Positions 1 through 14,746 are shown, counted from the first letter of the stretch. The stretch: DNA of 50,000 nt from Chrysomallon squamiferum (GCA_012295275.1 CM022674.1:8134760-8184759), one strand, 5' to 3'. Numbers and translations are program-made. Notes: generated from the sequence alone by a model not told the origin.

Positions 1-2596
<2,596 letters not shown>

Positions 2597-2726
2597 ATAT
2601 ATTTACTGCTGATATTTGCAGTGCTCTATGAGGTAGTACGCAGGTGTCGATGTTGGAGCCTGCACAGGTACTTTTTACGTAGTATTCATTTGAACTGCAG
2701 AAAGCAGCTTTCTTGCAAAAATCAAA

Positions 2727-2840
2727 ATGGCGTCAAGAGATGTGATACTTGTAAAACTTAGACGCTATGATACAAGCCAACCATGGGGATTTAAAATGCA
2801 AGGAGGTGCAGACTTTGGTCTTCCACTTTTCATAGCACAG
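2727..2840 (+). CDS. Zasp/PDLIM-family PDZ protein, exon 1 (start codon, first half of PDZ)
   Basis: First coding exon of a PDZ protein of the Zasp/ALP/Enigma (PDLIM) family, known as scaffold proteins of muscle Z-discs and actin-rich junctions that bind alpha-actinin through the PDZ domain. The exon encodes 38 residues from MASRDVILVK to the donor at 2841 (CAG|GTCAGT, phase 0). It contains the PWGF form of the carboxylate-binding loop (residues 19-22) followed by a QGGADF stretch, the family signature. The ATG at 2727 has a good context (A at -3, G at +4). Joined in frame to three further exons it gives a 195-residue protein: PDZ about 4-89, linker, polyglutamine, short tail. No LIM domain is found in the window. 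The family call is strong; which paralogue (Zasp, ALP-like or Enigma-like) cannot be fixed from the PDZ alone. Any upstream untranslated exon is not resolved. Confidence 0.9.
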
Positions 2841-2856
2841 GTCAGTTATAAATAAA

Positions 2857-2859
2857 TGT

Positions 2860-2924
<65 letters not shown>
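2857..2924. repeat. (TG)n microsatellite beside the exon 1 splice donor
   Basis: Almost pure TG repeat starting 16 bases after the exon 1 donor. In the transcript this is a UG tract, a known kind of binding site for TDP-43 and CELF-type splicing factors. Effect here is inference. Confidence 0.9.
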
Positions 2925-2928
<4 letters not shown>

Positions 2929-3674
2929 AAAACACCTGCACTTTTACCTTTATTACCTATGCATTATTATTGTTAAATTAATGTAGTGAAATGTATATTT
3001 TATGTTCATTTGATATCCTTGCTTATATTGTTGATAATATATTTTCGTCAATGAAACTGGATAAAGTAATATTATAACATCTGCTACTGCTTCTGCATTG
3101 CAATCATCATTACTACTACAACTACTACTAATACTACTTCTGCGTTGACTGATTGTAATTCTGATAAAAACTACTGTTAATATTACTTCAACTCATTTTA
3201 CTACATTATCCCTGTTTATTTATTAAATCGTGTTTTATAATCGTAATAATACTGTACAGAAATAAAAAAATGCATAAAACCCTTTTTTTTTTCTTCATTC
3301 TAAAAAGTACATTGCATTTATTTTTTCTCCAGCTAAGCTTTATTATTGTTTTTGTTCTCTTATTAACTGATCATTTTTCTTCATCTTTGAAAATGTTAAA
3401 ATGTTAATAATTTTGATCTTTCTAAGCACGTATAATTATTATTAATTTTGTTCTGTTGAATCACTAGCCAGCGTACGTCTGTTTTATTGTTAAATATTTA
3501 ATAATATATAATTTAAAAAAACAACATTAAAATGTCAGCGTAAACTGAAATTACGCAGTTAAAGGTTCTAAAATAAATATTAACGAATGATTATATCCAA
3601 GTAAAAGTTTAAATTCAAGTATTTACGAAACGCTAGTTTCGTACGCCATCGGTAAACAGAGAGAAGCTAGTATA

Positions 3675-3720
3675 CAGCTGATCTGGGTCCATATATAGAA
3701 AGGAATGCGCGAGCTCAGTT
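3675..3720 (+). promoter_or_regulatory. Candidate muscle-type enhancer or alternative promoter cluster
   Basis: Within 46 bases: CAGCTG E-box (3675-3680), CCATATATAG resembling an SRF CArG box and also containing TATATA (3689-3698), AGGAATG matching the M-CAT/TEAD consensus (3701-3707), and TCAGTT resembling an initiator (3715-3720). These factor types are classic regulators of muscle genes and this is intron 1 of a Zasp-type gene. Motifs are short and could co-occur by chance; the TATA to initiator spacing (about 25 bases) is slightly short. Confidence 0.3.
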
Positions 3721-3765
3721 TAGGTCGTCTGCTTCAACTGCTCTGCTGCTGCTGCAGTTACTCTG

Positions 3766-3856
3766 TGACCTTGACCTTTATCTGTTCTAAGCAGTTGCTA
3801 CGTATGTACTGATTTGCAGATGTTCTTTGACCTTCACCTTAATTTGTTCTAAGCAG
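3766..3856. promoter_or_regulatory. Duplicated nuclear-receptor-like site (TGACCT pairs)
   Basis: TGACCTTGACCT at 3766-3777 is two AGGTCA half-sites with no spacer, which also contains the extended TCAAGGTCA monomer site of ERR/NR5-type receptors. A diverged copy, TGACCTTCACCT, lies at 3828-3839. Each is followed by the same TTGTTCTAAGCAG-like tail (ending 3794 and 3856), so a 62-base unit was duplicated. Binding is unproven. Confidence 0.35.
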
Positions 3857-4951
3857 GTAGTTTTGTTTAATTAACATTCTGTGATGCTCAGCATTCTTCA
3901 TACTGAGCGTAAGTTTCACATACAAATATATATATATATATATGAACTATTTCAAAGCGTGCGTTTTTTGTTATTTGTGTATGCTGTCTGTTTTTATTGA
4001 AATCTTTCACGAAAATAATTTTCTGCCCGACTTAAACATTTATGCTTTAATAAATACAACAGATGTTTCGAGCAAGAATATTCCACGCTTGGTTTTGACG
4101 AGACTTTTTTTCTTTTCTTTTTAACCTTTTAATGTGGAAATAAAGACCATTCTTATTAATTCATCTTTATCATAATGGGCAATTACAATATTTATTTGTG
4201 GATTTTTTCTTTCTATTCAGATTATAAATATTTAGAATTATGGTTCTAGGCTCCGTGGAACTGAATGTGCAGCATAATTATATATTAGTTTCGGTTAACG
4301 AGAAGCGAAATTACTGTATTCATTCCATGCATCCTCACACAGACAGGAAACGACATGCCATAGCTATGTTTTATCAGTCATGGAAAACTCGGTAGAAAGG
4401 AAATATCCCAAGAAACAGCGAGAAAAAAAACCCCAGCCAAGCGCTCTATCAGACAGCAGACGAGCTTATAGAACAGTGGCGAGTATAACCTGCTGTTAAG
4501 TGTACTATAACCGAAGCAGATAACCTTTTAATTCTCTAGTGGACGAAGCTGTAAACTCTGCTCTAATTAAAACAGAAAAGTGAAACAAAACAACAAACAA
4601 ATTAAGACATATATATACACACACATACATATCACATACATAATATATTACAACCACAAGCACACACATCTCATGTGGAACATGTTCAAAGAGAAACACT
4701 AAGATTATATACGTAAATGATGCATGCACTGTTAAGGATTTCTTTGTTCTAATGTACATTTTAACACATCGCAAATGTATGTAGATATGATAAGTACTGA
4801 TAGTCAGTATAAGATAATTATCCATGATGCATGATTTGTAAGTTGATGGCATTTTTCAGTAATACTTTTTAAAAACTCCTGCAGTTCCCAGTTTATAAAT
4901 GTTAAATATTTAAATATATACAATTATGTATAATGTTGAATGTTGTCAAAC

Positions 4952-5028
4952 TATACTTAGTAAATGAAAGTAATGTAATCACTGATTTAGTATACTTAGT
5001 AGATGAGAGTAATGTAATCACTGATTTA
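4952..5028. repeat. 39-bp tandem duplication
   Basis: Two near-identical 39-base copies (4952-4990 and 4991-5028), each with TATACTTAGTA then AGTAATGTAATCACTGATTTA. The short open frame over it is a by-product of the repeat. Confidence 0.85.
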
Positions 5029-5175
5029 TTAAACTGTTTTCTAAACAAAGGTCATTTACACTGTGAATTAAAAAATAATATCGAACACCTTCGAGCTTTT
5101 TGGAAGACAAGGATATGAATGTCATTAAGTGAAAAAGAAACGCAAAGTCTTCAAACGGTCATTTATTTATGTTTG

Positions 5176-5600
5176 AAATGAATTCAAAACACCTTTGCTC
5201 GTTGAAACAAGGCGTCAACATTGACAGGTATTGAAGTGTGAAATTTGTTAAGAAATTTCAAAAGGAGTATTGAAAATTAGCCAGTAATAACACAAGTATA
5301 AGAAATGTTGATGCGTTATTAAAATTTAACCAGAACACGTTTGCTAGTTAGAGAGATGTGAACATAACCAGCCAGATGAAGTAATTTTTTAATGATTTTT
5401 TTTTCTTTTTTTTTTCACAATCATATAGAAGGTATAGAAGAAACGCGAAATGTAATAAAGGTCGTTAAGGGTAATTTTTAATGAATTCAGAAACCACTGT
5501 TCGTTAGCACAGTGATGTTAACTAGCGAGGTGCTGAAGACAGAAAGTTGTTTTCTTATTAAAATAATTCTGAGAAGCTTTTTGAGAACCTTCACCTGGAA
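5176..5600. repeat. Diverged tandem repeat, period about 150 bp
   Basis: Three weakly similar blocks begin near 5181, 5325 and 5483, each with an AATTCA-like start, an AACAC/AACCAC core, a TTGCTCGTT/TTGCTAGTT/TTCGTTAGC element and a TGAAG end. Copies are old and interrupted by indels. Judged by eye only. Confidence 0.35.
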
Positions 5601-6022
5601 AATTGTGAAGACGTAATTAGAATTTTTTATACATACATACATATATACATACAAACATACATACATGCATACTTGCATGCGTGCATACATAAATACATTC
5701 ATAATTATTATTATTATTATTTAAGGTTGGTCTGTCTTACGTTATAAGAGAACCATCTAATTCTCTCCTCTCGATAACTATTCTAACACAGACACGAAGT
5801 TTCAAAATTATTTTCATTTATTTAAATCACACTTTCATGATATACTCTTCAAAACAAAGCAGAGTAACGCTGGTAAGTACTTACAATATGATGATAATGA
5901 ATTAACCGGGCAAAACTGTATAACAGGTAGTTCAAATTATCTAACCACCGAAGATCTTGAAGGACAAATGTGGTCACAAGTGAAATTTGAAAGTAAGACA
6001 TTTTTTTGTTGTTGAAATCTCT

Positions 6023-6390
6023 CTAATGGATGATACAGCCGTGGTATGTACATCGTCCGTTCAGTCGACGAGGCATGCTGCGTACGAGTATCTCGTCGAG
6101 CATGAAGATGGGATGCATTGAGACGATTCCTAATCGTTTGACCAGTAACTCGGACACCAATGGCCTGGCGAGGCTTTGCTTCAGTTTGATTTGCTGCTTC
6201 AGCTCGCTTTCCTGCTTACGACTGTGCACCCACGTCGTTGTCCTCAGACGACCTGAACGGGGTCGATCGAGAGCATTTTTTCTTGGTTGGGATGTTTTCC
6301 ACAGACTGGTGATCACTGACTTAGAAAGTGTTGAATATTTCACGCCGTCTGCATAACGCTAACAGCCCCTACACGATACAAACCATAAAT
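6023..6390 (-). pseudogene. Tc1-type transposase N-terminal fragment, broken
   Basis: On the minus strand a 107-codon open stretch (6343-6023) contains KYSTLSKSVITSLWK, like the second recognition helix of a Tc1/mariner paired DNA-binding domain, followed by LDRPRSGRLRTTT, which matches the conserved GRPR-type linker. Just upstream, in a shifted frame across about 6355-6390, AVSVMQTA fits the first helix, so at least one frameshift lies near 6345. The catalytic DDE domain is absent downstream, and the following residues do not keep the family pattern. The family is known to act by cut-and-paste transposition; this copy cannot. Terminal inverted repeats were not found. A plus-strand frame over the same bases is a shadow. 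Confidence 0.6.
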
Positions 6391-7139
6391 ACGACTAACA
6401 CAAACAATTACAGCTGTCTGATCAACAGAATGATAGAGACTGACAGAAATAATGTTCCATAGTGATTGATCGACCTTGCTGGAAATTGTGGAATGTGTTT
6501 CGGTTTATTCATAAACAAATCTGAACGATCTCAACTAGAATGTCTGTAGTCAAAACACATGTTCGTCTAATAACTGATACTGACATTAATATTTTTATTT
6601 TCCAACTTTTTTGAAGAGGATAGTTTTAGAGAAAAAAATATTAAGTTTTGACATTTGAATTATTTTAAATTTGATTTTCATTTTTATAAAAATTGTGTGT
6701 TTCGGAATATCCCTGCGGATTACCTCTAATTGTATTATCACAGTGAAATTTAAATGTTATAATTTTATAATAATTTTTATTTTTTTATTCAAGATTACGT
6801 TTTTTCGGTTATATGGCCACAAATTAACCTTTACAAAACCTAAAAATGAAAGAACAATTAAAAATAAATGTTATCTTGTAATATTTCCATTTTTCTATAT
6901 TTATTTAAATTTTTTTGACTTTATTGTTGAGGTTCGTTTTTGTAATATGATTACTGATTTTATCGAAGTCCATGAATAAACAGTGAAGAAAAGTGGAAGA
7001 TTTTTGTTTTAGGCAATTACAATGATTTTTATGCTGGAAAGTTATATTTAGACAATGAATACATATTTCTTCAGAAAGCTGGGTCAGCCTTTCAATTAGC
7101 TACTGATGTTAATGTTTAATTCTCTGATAGACGAACACG

Positions 7140-7390
7140 GACACGCACCCGCACACACACGCATGCACACATACAAATACATACATACACACAAACTCGC
7201 ACAGAAACACACACAAACACACCTGAAATACACACACACAAAAACATACAGAGAAACACACATTGTAAAACAGACAAACATACAGGCACACAGACATCCA
7301 AACACACACAAATACCTGAAATACGCACGCGCAGATAATTGAAATACACAGGCATATACTGAAACACGCAGACACATACAAACCGTTTAA
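7140..7390. repeat. Cryptic CA-rich tract
   Basis: About 250 bases of interrupted (CA)n mixed with ACAT, ACAG and ACGC units. Open frames on both strands read as low-complexity Cys/Val or His/Thr peptides and are artefacts of composition. Confidence 0.9.
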
Positions 7391-7774
7391 GTTGGTTAAT
7401 CACAACTTTGTTTGTGTTTTTTTTTTAAACAACAATAAGAAAAAAAAGCCCAATCACCCCCCCCAAAATAACAAAACAACTATAATAAACGAATTGGTAA
7501 ATAAAATTAATCTACAAATAATGCAGTTTTGGAAATTCACTCTTTATCTGGATATTGTACTTTTTTTTTTAACACTGTCTGCCAAAGATATATCAAATAT
7601 ACATGGTCTAGTGTACTACCATGGGAACAAATGATTTTTAAAAATAATTTGTTTTGATATACAAATATATATACTAATAGGCGAAATCAAATTATCTCTT
7701 TCTCTATAATGAAATCAAATATTAATTAAAAAAAGAAAGAGGGAAAATATAGTAATTGTTTGTTATTATTATTA

Positions 7775-7786
7775 TTATTGTTGTTG

Positions 7787-7845
<59 letters not shown>

Positions 7846-8003
7846 AACTTTTAACGGGTTTCTTTTATGCTTTTGAATTGACTGGATTTCTGTTTGTTTT
7901 TTATGGGTTTGTTGTTGTATTTTTTTTTTTTTTTTTTTTTTTTTATCTTCTTGTAAAAGCAAAGGATAAACAAAAAAAAAAAAAAAAAAAAATTTTTTTT
8001 TTT
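7775..8003. repeat. (TTA)n tract followed by inverted poly-T / poly-A
   Basis: A TTA/TTG triplet tract (about 7763-7844), then a run of more than 20 T (from about 7920), a 25-base gap, a run of about 21 A and a run of about 11 T ending near 8003. The T and A runs could pair into a hairpin. Confidence 0.85.
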
Positions 8004-8105
8004 ATTAACATAGTTTGTTAAAATTAATGTACTTTACAGACTTGTTCAGAGAGGTTAAATAACCAAACAGTAGATGTTTTCTTTATGTGCCTCAGACACT
8101 GAATT

Positions 8106-8226
8106 TTAATTGTTCGTTAATACATTTTATTTTTGTCGTTTTCTCCAATACACATTCAATTTAATTGTTCGTTAATACATTTTATTTTTGTCGTTTTCTC
8201 CTATACACATTCAATTTAATTGTTCG
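8106..8226. repeat. 55-bp tandem repeat, 2.2 copies
   Basis: TTAATTGTTCG recurs at 8106, 8161 and 8216, exactly 55 bases apart. The first two full copies differ at very few positions, so the duplication is recent. Confidence 0.9.
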
Positions 8227-8946
8227 TTTCTGCATCAAGGAATCACGCGAAATCATTTTGCAATTTTGAACTCTTTTGTTGCATTGTGGTTTTAATAAAA
8301 GATGTTCAAGATAAAAGTTATTGTTAAAATATTCCAATGCATTGAAGTTCACAGTTTCCTATCGAAAACATAAAAGTTCTAAAGCAACGAAAACACAAAG
8401 GAACAAAACATAATTATTGATCTCTGATCCTGAACAATCAGCATTTAGATGTTTTTTACTTGAACGAGTTAAAAACAATTTTTTTATTTTTTATACCTCT
8501 ACACTGGCGTTCACGTCACCGGTATATTCAGCAAATGAACCTGCTAGCCTGAGTCTTGTTTTGCGTTAGTAATGTCACGAGAAAGTTGACGCGGGATTTA
8601 TTTTAGTGATATCTGCATAACTGAAAATCATTTTCTAAAGCTTATTTACAAACCAAACAAAGATATTTGTTAATCTTAATTATGCTATTTTGTTTAATAA
8701 TTTATTTGTTACTAAAAAAAATAATAATAACAATAATTAAAAAAAATAAATAAATAACAATAAAAAAAAAAAAAAAAAAAACAGTAATAAAAAATATATA
8801 TTTATGAATATAAATAACAAGCTAGATGGAATTCTTTTTGAAATTCTGTTATAATCAATTTTTTATCATTTCAAGCGAACTGATAGTAAACTAGAATGTT
8901 TTAACATGTAAATTTGTTCTGTTACTCCTTAGACGAACCTATTATA

Positions 8947-8977
<31 letters not shown>

Positions 8978-9741
8978 ATTCCAGAATATTTCAGCCCGAC
9001 CTTCGTCGTATGGATAAATTGAAAGCGAGTGGGTTTAATGAACTTGTGGTGAACTAAATTCTGCTTGTATTATTTCTAGTGACAAAATGAAAATGTCTTT
9101 TTAAAAGATATATTGTGTTCATATTCTGCTAAAAGTTTCTAATTTTCATTGCTCGAAAGGCACAGAAGGAGGTGACAATTTTTATCATTATTTAAAAAAT
9201 ATATATATTGTGCAACAATATCAAGTATATATAAACACACTCAGATTCACATTCGTACACACAAACACATGTTCTTTGAAACACCATTGTTTTCTTTTAC
9301 CGATTTTTTTTAACCGAGCACGGAACATGACTGAATTACGTTTTTATGAAGCATTGTTCGGGTCACATTACTTGGATTGTTGCGTGACGGATTACTAGCT
9401 GGGTACTTAGGTGCTGAAAGGATGTATATAAATATATGTACATTAATTTTGTTTTCTGTTAAAATGAAGGATTACTGACTTCGATGTATACTCATTTTAA
9501 TACTTTCTTCTTTGTCACGTAACGAAGTGATAAATCAATAAAGAGAGATTGTTAAAAACGCCTCGGTACGTGTGTAATTGTAGAAAGTTTCTTGGTCAAG
9601 CTGGCTTAAGATCGAATGTTATACTTGATCTGAAGTTAACGGTAATGTTTTTACCGACACTCGAAACTGATTAGCATCAGGCAGGGTGCAATTTCGTCAA
9701 ACATCACAGATGTTGGGCAGTTAATCAGAGCCAGTACTACC

Positions 9742-9758
9742 AGGTCATAACCAGGTCA
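9742..9758 (+). promoter_or_regulatory. Perfect DR5 nuclear-receptor element
   Basis: AGGTCATAACCAGGTCA holds two consensus AGGTCA half-sites in direct orientation separated by five bases, the classical spacing for RAR-RXR heterodimers. It arises from an 11-base duplication (CCAGGTCATAA / CCAGGTCATAT). It lies in intron 1 of the PDZ gene. Function is inferred from the motif only. Confidence 0.4.
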
Positions 9759-10957
9759 TATGTCATGTGATGCAGGGGGTGGTTACAGAACACGAAACTG
9801 ACGAAAACATATGAAATTGAATAAGAAGTAAAAAGTATAAAAATCGAATTAAAAAAGAGAGGAGGAGGAGGAAGAAGAAAAAGTAAAAAAAAAAAGAGTA
9901 GGGACAGAAAAACAAGATCTCACTAAAACTAAACATTTCCATTTATTTTTCCATTTTTGTTCCAAACCAAGGCGCCATTTTAATTATTTTATTTTATTGA
10001 ATTTCTTTGTTTATTTCTTTCGTTTTACTTTTTATGGCGGTTGAAGACAAAACTACATTATTCTCTGTAACAACTGACAGTAGGACTCGTCACACTAAAA
10101 GCTATTTTCGCTGAGAAATGTTCCGATCGCCTGAAGTTGAAGCACATCTGCTGCACGGGCTGCTGTACTGATGATGTTAACAAACACGATTTACTCATGC
10201 TGGTCATCGATTTCAATTTAACCTTGTTTGTTTTACTAGTGAGAATTATTCAAACCGCTGAAGAACAAAGAGCACATATTCACTGGTTTCTGAATAGTGA
10301 TTAGTAGTAGTCTGGCGTCAACGAACTGTGGGTAGAGTGATCAATCATACCTGTTACGCTTTTTCTACGACTTCGTATACCAGTCAATCAACACTACTAG
10401 TATTTAGAATGATATACGTGTTTTGATCTATGTATAAAGTTCATAATCATTTTATATAACAACCCTTTTGCTGAAACAGTAGATCCTGACCTCTTAATTA
10501 ATAAATATGAGATTAACAAAAAAAAAAAAAAAAAAAAAATGAAAAGAAAAGAAAAAAAGAAAGGAAGAAAAAAGAAAACCATTAATCTTGATAAAGTCTT
10601 TTTAGACACACACAGCTTAAACAAATCTAAATGTTCCGTTTCTTGTTTTATTTTTTCGTTAACAATAATGATATAACAAAGCACCTTACTAAATATGGAA
10701 GTAAAACAAATTTTGTATGTATAACTGCAATAAATATCATTATCTCCACTGTCCATTAAACTATTCTGTCAGAGCAAATGTGCTATTTTTCTTTATTGAT
10801 ATTCGTTTAGTCAAAATGTACCTTTTACAATTTTAAATGAATACTCAGGCTAGATACGAGACTTATTGTTAGAAAGATGTGATCTGGTGCACCAGTGAAT
10901 AAATACAAAGTATGTAAAAACAAAGAGTATTAGACATTATAGACCGAATATTTAGCT

Positions 10958-11218
10958 GTCTGTCTGTCTGTCTGACTGTATATCTATCTATCTGTCTATC
11001 TGCCTATGTGCCTATGTGCCTCTCTGTCTATCTGTCTATCTGTCTGTCTGTCCGCCTATTTGTCTATCTATCTGTCTGTCTGACTATCTGTCTGAATGTG
11101 TCTGTCTGTCTGTCTATCTGTCTGTCTATTTATCTATCTATCTATCTATCTGCCCCTATCGATCTTTCTATTTATCGGAGATGCTGTCACCCTGTCTATC
11201 TATCCATCTGCTTATCAG

Positions 11219-11293
<75 letters not shown>
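10958..11293. repeat. (TCTG/TCTA)n tetranucleotide array running into (CT)n
   Basis: About 240 bases of imperfect TCTG and TCTA units, then about 74 bases of pure CT (11220-11293). All three frames read as low-complexity Ser/Leu/Cys peptides, so no coding meaning. Confidence 0.95.
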
Positions 11294-11298
<5 letters not shown>

Positions 11299-12771
11299 CT
11301 AAATTCTACATACTCAGCTGTCAATAATTCATCATCATATTTACATAAGCTTCATTAACAAACAAACAAAACTATTATTGTATTTTACAGTTAGTAACTG
11401 ATTTTAGACTCCTCTCATATATTGATAAAATTCCATGTCTCAGTTTCATATAACTCATCATTTACGTCCAAATTTAAAAAAAAAAGGTTGACGCTATTAT
11501 TTTATTTGATAAAAATGTTCAGTGTGGTATGTATGCACGTCTCACATACACATGATTCATCACAATATGTAGATACAATAATGATATTTTAATTTATCTG
11601 TTTAAAACATGCTGCATATGTCAAATTAATAAATGGTTTTAATATCATGTAGCCTAGCATCTGCTGCATAATTTAAAACTCCATGGATCATTTATATATG
11701 ATATTATTCAACGTAGAATCGATAATATTATCACTGTTTCACTAATAGCTATTTACAACGTACAATGAACAGCTAGTACAGAAAACCAGGGTTAAACAGT
11801 ACTTACTGTGGCGCAGCAAACTAAATTCATTACTATGTTAATATTAATTTCATTCGAAATCAGATGCAATTATTTTATGTGCGTTTTATTCTAATTTTTT
11901 TTTTTTTTTTTTTTTTTTTGAAGTTTGATATATGATCATTCAAAACAGAATATGTATTACTAACAAATAGTTCTAGGTTATAAAATTCTTTTTCAAATTA
12001 TTAATATTTTTATTATTATTATTTTGTTTATTTTAAGTTCATACAGGATTGTTTGTTATTCAATATAAAACTAATATCATCAGTATACCGATAATAATAA
12101 TTATTATATTCTTCTGAAATAAACGACAATGAAAAATGTTGGTTATGGAAAATGTATTTAATTTATTATTAATTTACTGTTTTAAACTCACAACAGTAAT
12201 TTTATTCAATACAAAAAAAAAAAAAAAAAAAAAAAAAAAATAGAAGAAGAAAAGAGAAGAAAAGAAAAATAAGAAACAAAAACCAACAGCAACAAAAAAT
12301 TCAGTGGAGTAATTATCATTACATGCTTTTGAAATCGACGAAATTCTAGTGAAAGGTTTGTTTAATATTAATTTCTTGTTATGAATATTTAATAAATCGT
12401 CTGTTACTGAGTGTATTAAACGAAGGCGGCCAGTATAACAACTGATAATATTACTTATGCGTACACGTATTTATTTACAATGCGGTTACCTCCTGTGACG
12501 TGTTATTTTGTGACACTCTGATCCTGTGATTACAAAAAAATATATAATTTACATCCACCTGTTCCTGTTACATCTTCCTCAACCATTAATCTCACCGTAA
12601 TTTGATACAGCATTATCACTAGCATCACTATCAATACTCTGTGTACACTACAATAACTATAATTTTGTTATCTTCGCAAGCCTTGTTGTTTTATTCACTC
12701 CGAATCTTCTTTATTTTCCATAACTTTTCTCTATAAAAATCATACTTTCATACCTCACTATTTACTCTCTT

Positions 12772-13090
12772 ATGTTATTTACTTATCTTTGTATCTTATT
12801 TTATTTGCTAATCTTTGTATCTTATTTTATATACTAACATTTGTAGCTTATTTTATTTACTTATCTCTGTAGTTCTTATTTTATTTACTTATCTCTGTAC
12901 TTATTTTAATTAAGTATCTCTTGTATCTCTGTACTTATTTTATTTACTTATCTCTGTATCTCTGTACTTATTTCTTCAAACTAGATTTTTACTCGTGTAT
13001 CTCACTATCCAGTATTTATGTGTCTGTTGTGTTTACTTATCTCTGTATTTATTTTATTTATATATCTCAGTATCTATCTAACTACTTTAT
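12772..13090. repeat. Degenerate minisatellite, period about 28-30 bp
   Basis: The phrase TTATTTTATTTACTTATCTCTGTA and shortened variants recur about ten times. Copies vary in length through indels. The frame across it shows repeating Tyr/Leu/Cys and is not a gene. Confidence 0.7.
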
Positions 13091-14389
13091 CTCTATCTCT
13101 CAATAGTTTGTTTTCTCTTGAGCATGCTGCCCTGATACTTTCACATCTGTTTAGTGATAATACCATCATTAAAATTAAAATAAAAAAAACAAGGAAAAGA
13201 AAAGAAAAGAAAAAGAAAATAAAAGAAGTTAAAAAGAAATTAGAGCGGAATTATGTGTGGGTTTTTTCTTCTTCTGTTTAGAAAGAAATTTTCATTTAAT
13301 GACTTTATTTTTTTAAATTAATTAATTAATTTATTTTTTCACCAAGTTCCATCTCGGAATGTCTTCAGTTATTAACATCAGCATCTCACATGAAATGTAC
13401 AAAAAGTATCTTTCCTATGGCTGCTACACCTCGTTTTTCAAAACATATAAACACCGCTTTTTTTTTTTTTTTTTTTTTTTTAAGCTTTAATAATGTGTGA
13501 CAACTTTATTTTTTAAATGTAACAAATGTCATATAAAACAATACTAAACTAAGTGATGTTACTGGATAACAACAGTATTTGACAACATTGCTAAGAAAAA
13601 CGTCACGAAGGAATGTAAAACGTTCCATTCTCTAAATAATGATTAGAACAGTTTTTCTCTAACACACGTTACTACAAATATCAAACCACTGACATCAAAC
13701 ACTACTTAATATCTTCTGACAAATGTTTTCACTGCTGATGTAGAAGTTTTCTAGATGCATCAAATGTGTTACAATAACACAAACGCAGATTTTAAACATC
13801 ACTGAGACAAATACATATTTACAATAATATTAAGGTAAGTGTTCCTGGCTAAATAATACTGGCACAAGAAACGATACTCATGTTTAAATAATACAGAGTA
13901 TACTGTGTATTAGTGTTACAGGAAAATATATTGTTTTAAATATATATTAAATTGAAAATTTATCCGTCACTGGCAGCTGTTTTTGTTCTTTTTGTTTTTA
14001 CTTTTGTTTGAATGACAACAATAACAATAACAATAAAAATAACAATCATAATAACAATAATAATAAAAATAACAATAATAATAATAATATTAACAATAAT
14101 AATAATAATAAATAAATAAATAAATAAAAATAAATAAACAACAAAACATTAAGACTATATCAAAGCATCTGGTTTTGTCATTGGAATATTAGACAGACAT
14201 CATATCATTACTGTCTACACAAACATCGTTATCACTGTCTGTGTAAACGAACCTCATTACCTTGTACAAACAGAAACAGCGTGCCTTTGATAAACTATAT
14301 TTATAAACAGCTGCAGAGGTTTGCTTTGTAAACTGATGTGTATTTATAAAAATACATGATTTCTCCATCTGGGAAAAGCGCGCCGCATC

Positions 14390-14640
14390 AGAACATGGCT
14401 CTAATACATTCTGTTTTCCTCACGTCTGCCCATCACCGCTCTGTGTAAACTGGACACAAGCAGCAAGCCGAACCACGCTACAGGACGGTTCCTAGAATCG
14501 AGTTTAAAGACATCGATCCCGGATTCTGCTCCCCGAGAATCAATGCCAGCTCTCATTAAACAGTAAGAACGTGTTCCCCCCCCCAAATGAAAATTAATTT
14601 TCTGAAAATTGATCTCGCAGTGTTTGACATAATTGCAATA
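14390..14640. other. GC-richer non-coding island in intron 1
   Basis: Composition rises clearly above the surrounding AT-rich intron. No splice-bounded open frame of the right phase is evident, and the minus-strand frame here (14401-14586) has no recognisable motif. It could be a conserved non-coding element or an unrecognised exon. Confidence 0.3.
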
Positions 14641-14650
14641 TCGATGTCAC

Positions 14651-14746
14651 AGGGTCAATTATCATGCGGATAACAGTCATAAATAAATGTAAATATGATA
14701 AAGCGTCTTTATGTCACAGATATTTATTATCCGCAGGCGTGACCCT
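14651..14746. promoter_or_regulatory. Palindromic GGGTCA / GATA arrangement
   Basis: AGGGTCA (14651-14657) and TGCGGATAA (14665-14673) are mirrored on the other strand by TTATCCGCA (14727-14735) and TGACCCT (14740-14746). So a nuclear-receptor-like half-site and a GATA-type site occur in the same order on both strands around a centre near 14699. This may be a regulatory palindrome, or the remnant terminal inverted repeats of a tiny MITE. Confidence 0.4.

Noticed and set aside
6030-6356. Plus-strand 108-codon frame
   Set aside because: It is antisense to the Tc1-type fragment, whose motifs are on the minus strand.
11008-11358. Overlapping 100-residue frames rich in Ser/Leu/Cys
   Set aside because: Pure products of the TCTG/CT repeats.
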